A DNA stretch of 48,905 nt from Burkholderiales bacterium (GTDB lineage Bacteria > Pseudomonadota > Gammaproteobacteria > Burkholderiales > SG8-41). Position 1 is the first letter of the stretch. Every line of letters begins with the position of its first letter. The position numbers and the translations under genes are program-made. Positions 26,953 to 33,780 of this stretch are shown here, piece by piece. The stretch is from positions 1 through 48,905 of the forward strand of contig JALHRQ010000022.1 in the NCBI GenBank assembly GCA_022841375.1, given 5' to 3'. The notes beneath the pieces were generated by a model. That model made no database searches. It had not been told where the DNA came from and was given only the letters and a program-made list of their open reading frames with translations.

Positions 26953-27396
26953 TCAGCGATGCACGAACACCGGGACTTTCGACCCGGAAATGACTTTCTG
27001 CGTCTGGCTTCCCAGCAACGCCCGGGACAGACCGCGACGGCCGTGCGATGCGATGTAAATCAGGTCGCATTTTTCCTTTTTCGCGGTGGCGAGAATTACG
27101 TCCGCCGGAAAATCACTGGTGGTGCTGATCAATTTGTACGGAACTTTCGCCGCCTTGGCATCTTTCTCGACAATCCCCAGATAAAGCTCGGCAGACTTGC
27201 GAATCACCGCGGCATGTTCTGACGACGTGCCGTAACCCACCGGCAGCAGATTTTTGTAGACCAGCGGAGTCGCCGGCGGCGCGGCGTAAACCGCGGTCAC
27301 CTTGGCACCTATCGTTTTGGCGAGTTTGACGGCGGCCGCGATTGCGGAACGGGACAGCGCGGAGCCGTCGGTCGGAACCAGAATATTCTTGTACAT
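26953..27396 (-). CDS. Universal stress protein, UspA family
   Basis: The 147-residue single-domain protein begins YKNILVPTDGSALS and ends in VPVFVHR, the two outer strands of the Usp fold. The glycine loop reads GRRGLSRALLGS, with six residues between the second and third glycine in place of nine, so ATP binding of the MJ0577 kind is uncertain. It is the third gene behind the Mn-type riboswitch at 30314-30444, 83 bp after the second transporter, and is presumably co-expressed with it. The TerC fusion protein nearby carries a different Usp domain. Confidence 0.9.
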   Translation of the reverse strand: MYKNILVPTDGSALSRSAIAAAVKLAKTIGAKVTAVYAAPPATPLVYKNLLPVGYGTSSEHAAVIRKSAELYLGIVEKDAKAAKVPYKLISTTSDFPADVILATAKKEKCDLIYIASHGRRGLSRALLGSQTQKVISGSKVPVFVHR

Positions 27397-27479
27397 GTCT
27401 TCTCCTTCAATTTTGTTTTCCGGCGCACGCTGCCGCGCCGGATGTCTTTAACAGTGCGCGTGCTTATGACGCATCCTGC

Positions 27480-28796
27480 TTACTTCGCGTACGGCAGCAC
27501 CCAGAACAGCATGCCGAGCACATAGCAGACTACCGAACAGACGATTGTAAAGGGCACGCTCCAAGCCAGGAATTCGCGCAACGACACCTTGCGCCCCTCC
27601 TCTTTCTCGCCCAGCGACAACGCGACATACAGCGCTGGCGCACCGGCCACCGTCAGGTTGCTGCCCAACGTGCCCGACCACAGCAGCATCCAGTACAGCG
27701 GCCACGGCTCGATGCCGCTCGCGCCCATGTCCTTGATGGTGCGCAGGAAGGTCAGGATATAGGCATCGTGTTCAACAATGCCGACGATGGGGACGGTAAT
27801 CCAATACAACAACGTTGCGCCCAAGGCATAGTTTTCGAGAAATATCGGCTTGATCTGGTTGGCCAGCAGATCAAGGATATGGCTTTTCTCGAGACCACCG
27901 ACCAGCGCAAACAGCGCAACATAGAAAAAGATCGCCCGCCAGTCGAGCTCCTGCACGCTTTCCTCGAAACTGTCAGCCTCCTTGACGCGGTCGCCGAGCA
28001 GTGCCAGCACCAGCACCAGCGAAATCGCGCCGGTCATCGAAATGAAACCGAGTTGTACGCCGATGTATTCGCGCATCGACATCGCCACCACGGTGCCGAC
28101 AAACCAGACGACGACGACGGTCGCAAACAGCGGGTTTTCGATTTTTGCCGAAAGGCCCAGACTGTTCAGGTCGGCAACGCGTTTGTGGCCGCGAAAGCCG
28201 TAGAACCACATCGCGGCGAGGGTGATCACAAAAGTCACCATCAGGATCGGGAACGACGACGGCCTGCCATGCTGCCAGAAGAAATCCCAGAACTCGGCAC
28301 CGGCGACGCTGTGCAGCATCTGCGGCGGCAGGTCACCGATCAGCAATGCGGTGCCCATGAAGTTGGCACCGAAGCCGATCATCAGGATCACCGGCACCGG
28401 CGACAACTTCATCGCCCGTGCCAACGGCAGCGCGACGGGCGCCATCATCAGGATGGTCACCACGTTGTCGACGAACATCGAAATAAAGCCGGCAAGGAAG
28501 GTCAGGATCATCACCAGCAGACCGGGACGACCGCCGGACAGCTTCAGCGCCTGTATTGACAGCCAGCTCGGCACCCCGGACTTGCCGAAATGTCCGGCAA
28601 TGATCCAGATACCAACCAGGATCGCCATCACGTTCCAGTCAACGAACTTGAAGGCTTCGGTCTCGGTCATGATACCCATCCAGCACATCACGGCCACGCC
28701 GATCAGCGCCGCCAACGTGCCGTCAATTACATTGGTGATCACCACCACGATCGTCAGGGCAAAGACGATCAGCGTTAGCCATTGCATCGCTTCCAT
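27480..28796 (-). CDS. ArsB/NhaD-family (ion transporter superfamily) membrane transporter
   Basis: The 438-residue protein has about 11 membrane segments. Signature regions are MFVDNVVTILMMAPVALPLAR near 115 and GANFMGTALLIGD near 145, with an inverted-repeat partner near VEHDAYILTF and GSNLTVAGAPA near 385. This pattern fits the ArsB/NhaD/P-protein branch of the IT superfamily, which exchanges cations or oxyanions for protons. The substrate cannot be told. It is the second gene after the riboswitch, 34 bp behind another transporter of the same superfamily. The two differ in length and sequence, so they are not a recent duplication. Confidence 0.87.
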   Translation of the reverse strand: MEAMQWLTLIVFALTIVVVITNVIDGTLAALIGVAVMCWMGIMTETEAFKFVDWNVMAILVGIWIIAGHFGKSGVPSWLSIQALKLSGGRPGLLVMILTFLAGFISMFVDNVVTILMMAPVALPLARAMKLSPVPVILMIGFGANFMGTALLIGDLPPQMLHSVAGAEFWDFFWQHGRPSSFPILMVTFVITLAAMWFYGFRGHKRVADLNSLGLSAKIENPLFATVVVVWFVGTVVAMSMREYIGVQLGFISMTGAISLVLVLALLGDRVKEADSFEESVQELDWRAIFFYVALFALVGGLEKSHILDLLANQIKPIFLENYALGATLLYWITVPIVGIVEHDAYILTFLRTIKDMGASGIEPWPLYWMLLWSGTLGSNLTVAGAPALYVALSLGEKEEGRKVSLREFLAWSVPFTIVCSVVCYVLGMLFWVLPYAK

Positions 28797-28830
28797 AGGT
28801 TTTCTCTTCTGTAAATTTAAAAACTAAAAA

Positions 28831-30204
28831 TTAAGGCTTGCTTACCGCAGCCGGCTGCACTGCCGGCACCGAAACCGCGGATCCGGGGGCGGGTTTGTGT
28901 CGCTCGTGCGGCTCCCAGCCAACGAACGCCAGCATCACGAAAAAACCGATGACGTAGGCGATGGGGATATGCCAGCCGTGGCGCAGCCACAGTCCGACCG
29001 AACGCGCCTCAGGATACATGTTGGACAGCGCAACGCCGGCGCTGGAACCGAACCAGATCATCGAGCCGCCAAAACCCACGGCGTAGGCCAGCACACCCCA
29101 GTCGTAACCACCCTGCTTCAGCGCCAGTGCGGTCAGCGGGATGTTGTCGAACACCGAGGAAATAAAGCCAAGGCCGAACGCCGATTGCCAGGAAGCGGCG
29201 GGAAGCTTTTCGACCGGCATCAGCGAGGCGCACAACACCAGCGACAGCAGAAAAATGCTGCCCTTGAACGCCTCCGGCACCAGGTCCCACTGCGGCTTGC
29301 GCACGGGCACGCACACCAGAATGGCTACCCACACCGCGGCGCCGATGAACGGGAAAGCGTCGGAAAGATGGTTGAAGCGCAGGTTGACCGTAACATTGGT
29401 GATGACGGCAACAATCAGGATAAAAGCGACGATGCCAAGCCTCGACCAGTCGACCGGGGCGTGCTGGCCTTCGTTTTTAACGATCGGCGAATATCGCTGT
29501 TGCTGGATGGCGGCCGGGATGCCGAATACGATCAGCGCAGCGGCCGCGGCGACATAGGCGGGCAGCACGTCGAGCGGGCTCACGCCGTCCAGCCACATCA
29601 TCGTGGTGGTGGTGTCCCCGACCACGCTGCCTGCACCGCCGGCATTGGAAGCCGCGACGATGGCTGCCAGGTAGCCGATATGCACCTTGCGGCTGAATAC
29701 CGTTGCCGCGATGGTGCCGCCGATCAGCGCCGCCGCAATGTTGTCGAGGAAACCCGACAGCACAAAAATCATCACCAGCAGCGCGAAACAGCCTTTCCAG
29801 TCGTCGGGCAGGAATCGCGGCAGCACCTGCGGCAAGTGGCTTTTCTCAAAGTGGTTCGACAGCAGTGCAAAACCCACCAGCAGACCCAGCAGGTTGGTGA
29901 GGATCACCCATTCATGCGCGAGGTGCGTGAGCAAGCCGGAAAAACCATCGCCGGTCTTGAACCCGGTAAAGCCCAGTTTGTACAGCGTAATGATCGCTAA
30001 ACCGGTCAGCGCCACCTGCAGGGTGTATTTGTGGAACAGCGCGACGCCGAGCAGCGTAGCGGCAAACAGGATGAAATCGAAAGGAACGCCGTATACGGCC
30101 GGAGACTCGGCAGCGGCGGCGATGCCGGAAAACATCGAAAGCAGCAGTCCGGCGAACCCCATCGCCGTCAACCGGATACGCGGTACTTTTTGAATATGAT
30201 GCAT
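28831..30204 (-). CDS. NhaD/ArsB-type cation:proton antiporter under a Mn-type riboswitch
   Basis: The 457-residue protein starts at the ATG at 30204, with AGGGGAG six bases upstream; a GTG two codons earlier is also possible. The N-terminus (MGFAGLLLSMFSGIAAAAE) looks like a signal peptide or first membrane helix. About 11-12 further membrane segments follow. Typical motifs are GFLDNIAAALIGGTIAA near 155, ASNAGGAGSVVGDTTTTMMW near 187, SSVFDNIPLTALAL near 355 and GSSAGVALSNMYPEAR near 395, as in NhaD-type antiporters. It exchanges Na+ or another cation for protons. A yybP-ykoY riboswitch in the leader points to manganese or alkaline-pH control. Confidence 0.88.
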   Translation of the reverse strand: MHHIQKVPRIRLTAMGFAGLLLSMFSGIAAAAESPAVYGVPFDFILFAATLLGVALFHKYTLQVALTGLAIITLYKLGFTGFKTGDGFSGLLTHLAHEWVILTNLLGLLVGFALLSNHFEKSHLPQVLPRFLPDDWKGCFALLVMIFVLSGFLDNIAAALIGGTIAATVFSRKVHIGYLAAIVAASNAGGAGSVVGDTTTTMMWLDGVSPLDVLPAYVAAAAALIVFGIPAAIQQQRYSPIVKNEGQHAPVDWSRLGIVAFILIVAVITNVTVNLRFNHLSDAFPFIGAAVWVAILVCVPVRKPQWDLVPEAFKGSIFLLSLVLCASLMPVEKLPAASWQSAFGLGFISSVFDNIPLTALALKQGGYDWGVLAYAVGFGGSMIWFGSSAGVALSNMYPEARSVGLWLRHGWHIPIAYVIGFFVMLAFVGWEPHERHKPAPGSAVSVPAVQPAAVSKP

Positions 30205-30313
30205 GCACACTCCCCTTAGGTCTCAAGGACGCATGCCGGGAGCGTTCAGCTACATATTGCAACCCGGCCTTTACCTCAGAACACGCTGCAGCAGTCTGCA
30301 GATCCGTCGTCTA

Positions 30314-30444
30314 GGCAAAGGTCTCGCTTGCAATGGCACATTGCCGGCATGGCCGGGGAATCAGAATGGATCCTGATTCCCGTGATGACGACCATGTCGC
30401 AGCGGCTTGTTGTTGTTATTGCCGCCGTAGCTACTCCCCTTTAG
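30314..30444 (-). promoter_or_regulatory. yybP-ykoY (Mn2+) riboswitch upstream of the antiporter operon
   Basis: The minus strand has the hallmark AAAGGGGAGTAGC at 30442-30430 and the closing element GCGAGACCTTTGCC ending at 30313-30314. AAAGG pairs with CCTTT to form P1, with two GC-rich arms between them. Downstream, AGGTAAAGG can pair with CCTTTGCCT, offering an alternative fold, but no T-run follows, so control may be translational or by another terminator. The class senses Mn2+, and a relative in E. coli (alx) responds to alkaline pH. Confidence 0.87.
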
Positions 30445-30489
30445 CGCGCACTTTCAGAGAATCATTGAGACCCGAAAGCACGTAGGGGC

Positions 30490-30519
30490 TTTTTAACACG
30501 GTGCTTTTCGTCGAGTCAA
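30490..30519 (-). promoter_or_regulatory. Probable sigma-70 promoter of the antiporter operon
   Basis: TTGACT (30519-30514) and TAAAAA (30495-30490) are separated by 18 bp. Transcription would start about 40 nt before the riboswitch aptamer. The -35 matches consensus at 5 of 6 positions and the -10 at 4 of 6. Confidence 0.5.
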
Positions 30520-30549
30520 CCAAACACGCCGTGTATTGAACTTATTTTT

Positions 30550-31743
30550 TCACTTCACCAGGAGTACCGGAACAGTGCTTCGCTGCGCCACTCCAAGCGC
30601 CACGGAACCGAGTGCCGCACCCGTGTGCGATCCCAGTCCGCGGCTACCCATCACGATCAGATCAAATTGATGAGTGCCGGCATATTCGCTGATGACGTCC
30701 CAGGGCTTGCCGACCAGCTTGTGCTCGCTGAATTTCACACCGGCATCTTCCAGCATCTTGCGCGCCCGGGCCAGCGCCTTGACGCTGTTCTCCAGGTGGT
30801 AGTCCTGCAAGGTTTTCTGGGCGATAAAATGGCTGATGTCCCCGGTCACTTCTCGCTGCACATTGATCAGATGGATATCCAGCGATTCGGGTGCCGGATG
30901 ACGGCCGCGGATTTTCAGCACGTGTTCTACCGCGCGTGCGGCGTTGTCGGATGCATCCACCGGCAGCAGGACGCGGCCGAGGTGTCCCGTCGCCAGCACT
31001 TCCGCCGGTATTGGTGCCGGTGCAGCAACCTGCTGCCCGAGCTCCACCAGCGAGGGCCGTTTGCTGATCGCACGGCTGGCCAGCCATTTACCCGCCCCGA
31101 CGACCAGCAAGGTACCGAGCACGGGGCCTACCCATTTGGCCCCCGGCACATTGGCCGCCATCCATTCCTTGAGCGCGACATCGGTCACCGTCATGTCACC
31201 GGCAATCCACCCGAGCAGCCCGCCACCCAGGACGATCACCACCGGATAACGGTCCATCAGCTTCATCACGAACTTGCTGCCCCAGACAATGATGGGCACG
31301 CTCGCCACAAGCCCGAAGATCACCAGACCAAGGCTGCCCTTCGCGGCCCCCGCAATCGCGATCACGTTATCCAGACTCATTACCGCATCAGCGATGATGA
31401 CGGTTTTGATCGCGCCGAACAGCGTTCCGCTGGCCTCGACGTCGTGACCACCTTCGCTTGCTTCCGGCTGCATCATCTTGACGCCAATCCAGACCAGCAA
31501 GGCTGCACCAGCGACCTTGAGGAAAGGAACGGCCAACAGTTGCAGTGCGAAAAAGATCAGAATGACGCGAAGGCCGATGGCGCCGGCAACTCCCCAGATG
31601 ATGCCCAGTCTGCGCTGGCGCTCGGGCAGTCGGCGACAGGCCAGTGCGATCACGACCGCATTGTCGCCGCCGAGCACGATATCGATGGCGATAATCTGCA
31701 TAACGGCGATCCAAAACTGCGGGTTGCTGATATCCACGACCAT
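30550..31743 (-). CDS. TerC (YjbE-type) membrane protein fused to a UspA domain
   Basis: The product has 397 residues from the ATG at 31743 (site GGAGAA). The frame is open further upstream only because it runs through the riboswitch leader. Residues 1-225 are a TerC/YjbE domain with seven or so membrane segments and two acidic metal motifs, DIVLGGDNAVVIALA (21-35) and DAVMSLDNVIAIAG (119-132), typical of Mn2+ exporters. Residues about 255-397 are a Usp domain with an exact G-2x-G-9x-GS nucleotide motif (GSRGLGSHTGAALGS). The fusion suggests ATP- or stress-linked control of Mn efflux. It is driven by its own Mn-type riboswitch. Confidence 0.92.
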   Translation of the reverse strand: MVVDISNPQFWIAVMQIIAIDIVLGGDNAVVIALACRRLPERQRRLGIIWGVAGAIGLRVILIFFALQLLAVPFLKVAGAALLVWIGVKMMQPEASEGGHDVEASGTLFGAIKTVIIADAVMSLDNVIAIAGAAKGSLGLVIFGLVASVPIIVWGSKFVMKLMDRYPVVIVLGGGLLGWIAGDMTVTDVALKEWMAANVPGAKWVGPVLGTLLVVGAGKWLASRAISKRPSLVELGQQVAAPAPIPAEVLATGHLGRVLLPVDASDNAARAVEHVLKIRGRHPAPESLDIHLINVQREVTGDISHFIAQKTLQDYHLENSVKALARARKMLEDAGVKFSEHKLVGKPWDVISEYAGTHQFDLIVMGSRGLGSHTGAALGSVALGVAQRSTVPVLLVK

Positions 31744-31802
31744 TTTCTTCTCCGGTATCTCGACGGTGCAGCGGCCACCCGCCACAGCCTTGTTGTTAAC
31801 GC

Positions 31803-31840
31803 AAAAAAAAAGACCTTTGCCCGTTACCGGACAAAGGTCT
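31803..31840 (-). terminator. Riboswitch-controlled terminator in the TerC leader
   Basis: AGACCTTTG and CAAAGGTCT, extended by inner CCG/CGG pairs, form a strong hairpin followed by at least eight T. Its 5' arm is the 3' strand of the riboswitch P1 stem, so aptamer closure and terminator formation exclude each other. Confidence 0.92.
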
Positions 31841-31953
31841 TGCTTGCAAAATTGCTTTTGCCGGCGGACCGGGGAGCGAACGATATCCGCATCCCGTAAT
31901 GACGGCCCCACCGGGGCAGCCAACTCAGCGCCACCCTAGCTACTCCCCTTTGC
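31829..31953 (-). promoter_or_regulatory. yybP-ykoY (Mn2+) riboswitch upstream of the TerC fusion gene
   Basis: The minus strand begins GCAAAGGGGAGTAGC at 31953 and closes with GCAAGACCTTTGTCC at 31843-31829, both diagnostic for this class. P1 formation captures the 5' arm of the overlapping terminator, so metal binding should turn the gene on. The TerC YjbE family is a classic partner of this riboswitch. Confidence 0.94.
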
Positions 31954-32028
31954 GACGCTAAGCCATCGGCTTGACGCGTCCTGCTGCAAAATCTTGCTGA
32001 ATCCGCCCCGCTGAGGGGCAAAGTCCGC

Positions 32029-32034
32029 ATTATA
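32029..32034 (-). promoter_or_regulatory. -10 element for the TerC riboswitch transcript
   Basis: A perfect TATAAT on the minus strand lies just after the fhs stop codon, about 70 bp before the aptamer. No good -35 is visible; it would fall inside the fhs 3' end. Confidence 0.45.
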
Positions 32035-32037
32035 CGA

Positions 32038-33711
32038 TCAGAACAGCCCGATCACCTTGCCATCATCGGTCAAATCGATTTTCTCCGACGACGGCACTTT
32101 GGGCAGACCCGGCATGGTCATGATGTCACCGCAGATCATCACAATGAATTCCGCGCCGGCGGCGAGCCGCACTTCACGGACGTTGACCATATGCCCGCTG
32201 GGCGCGCCACGCACGCTGGCATCGGTCGAAAACGACGACTGGGTTTTTGCCACACATACCGGATAGTGGCCATAACCGGCTTCCTGCAGTTCCTTGATGC
32301 GATTGCGCACTTTGGAGTCTGCGGAAATGTCGGCTGCGCCGTAAACCTTGGTCGCGATCTTTTTCATCTTGTCCCACAGCGTGTCGCTGTCTTCGTAGAC
32401 GAAGGTCGGGTTGGATTTCTGTTCGCACAGTTCGACCACGATATTCGCCAGTTCGGCCGCGCCCTTGCCACCCTCACCCCAATGGTTGGCCACAACAACA
32501 CGCGCGCCGAGCTTGGCGATGCGGTCGGTGAGCAGATCCATCTCGGCCTTGGTGTCGGCAGTAAAGCGGTTGACCGAGACCACGCAGGGGATGTTGTAGA
32601 CGTTCTTGACGTTGTGAACATGACGCTCGAGGTTGACCAGGCCTTTTTCCAGCGCGACCAGGTTTTCCTTGTTGAGGTCTTCCTTGCCGACGCCGCCATG
32701 ATGTTTAAGTGCGCGGACGGTGGCAACAATCACCGCTGCAGCCGGCATCAGCCCGGCCTTGCGGCATTTGATGTCGAGGAATTTCTCCGCGCCGAGGTCG
32801 GCACCGAAGCCGGCTTCGGTCACTACGTAGTCAACCAGTTTCAGCGCGGTCTTGGTGGCGATCACCGAGTTGCAGCCGTGGGCGATATTGGCGAAGGGAC
32901 CGCCGTGGATGAACGCGGCGTTGTTTTCCAGCGTCTGCACCAGGTTCGGCGCCAGTTGATCTTTCAGCAACACCGTCATTGCGCCGTGCGCCTTCAGATC
33001 GCGCGCACGCAGCGGCTTGCCGTCTCGGGTATAACCGAACACGATATTGCCGAGGCGCTCTTTCAGATCCTTCAGCGAGGTCGCCAGACAGAAAATCGCC
33101 ATCACTTCGGAGGCCACAACGATGTCGAAACCGTCTTCGCGCGGATAGCCGTTGGCGGTACCGCCCAGCGATATCACGATGTCACGCAGCGCGCGGTCGT
33201 TCATGTCCATCACGCGCTTCCAGGTAATGCGGCGCGGATCGATACCGAGTTCGTTGCCATGCGAGATGTGGTTGTCGATCATCGCGGCGAGCAGGTTGTT
33301 CGCCAGTGCGATGGCGCCGAAGTCACCGGTGAAATGCAGGTTGATGTCTTCCATCGGCACCACCTGGGCATAACCGCCACCAGCTGCGCCGCCCTTGACG
33401 CCGAACACCGGGCCCAGCGAAGGTTCGCGCAGGCAGATCATCGCTTTTTTGCCGATGTGGTTCAGCGCGTCGCCCAGACCCACGGTGGTCGTGGTCTTGC
33501 CTTCGCCCGCGGGCGTCGGATTGATCGCGGTGACGAGGATCAGCTTGCCGTCTTTTTTGCCTTTCAGGCTGTCGACATACTCCAGCGACACCTTGGTCTT
33601 GTAGTGGCCATAAGGCACCAGATGTTCTTCAGGTATGCCCAGCTTCTGCGCAATCTTGTTGATGCGCTCCATTTTTGCCGCCTGGGCAATTTCGATGTCC
33701 GACAGTGCCAT
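32038..33711 (-). CDS. fhs: Formate-tetrahydrofolate ligase
   Basis: The 557-residue cytosolic enzyme joins formate to THF using ATP, giving 10-formyl-THF. The P-loop [20 protein letters not shown] is near residues 65-84, followed by [23 protein letters not shown] and FTGDFGA, all family signatures. The length is normal for bacterial Fhs. The ribosome site is AGGAGAGG. It is the last gene of the fdhB-fdhA-fhs group, 69 bp after fdhA, so formate can be either oxidised or captured into folate. A CCCGC/GCGGG stem lies in the gap at 33751-33764. Confidence 0.96.
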   Translation of the reverse strand: MALSDIEIAQAAKMERINKIAQKLGIPEEHLVPYGHYKTKVSLEYVDSLKGKKDGKLILVTAINPTPAGEGKTTTTVGLGDALNHIGKKAMICLREPSLGPVFGVKGGAAGGGYAQVVPMEDINLHFTGDFGAIALANNLLAAMIDNHISHGNELGIDPRRITWKRVMDMNDRALRDIVISLGGTANGYPREDGFDIVVASEVMAIFCLATSLKDLKERLGNIVFGYTRDGKPLRARDLKAHGAMTVLLKDQLAPNLVQTLENNAAFIHGGPFANIAHGCNSVIATKTALKLVDYVVTEAGFGADLGAEKFLDIKCRKAGLMPAAAVIVATVRALKHHGGVGKEDLNKENLVALEKGLVNLERHVHNVKNVYNIPCVVSVNRFTADTKAEMDLLTDRIAKLGARVVVANHWGEGGKGAAELANIVVELCEQKSNPTFVYEDSDTLWDKMKKIATKVYGAADISADSKVRNRIKELQEAGYGHYPVCVAKTQSSFSTDASVRGAPSGHMVNVREVRLAAGAEFIVMICGDIMTMPGLPKVPSSEKIDLTDDGKVIGLF

Positions 33712-33780
33712 GTTGATTCCTCTCCTGAACGATAAATAATTTTTGATCCCCGCAGTCGCGGGTGTTGTTTTGCTGCAGTA

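Noticed and set aside
31744-31923. Sixty-codon N-terminal extension of the TerC fusion protein
   Set aside because: It would translate the riboswitch and its terminator. The ATG at 31743 has a proper GGAGAA site and begins the normal TerC N-terminus.
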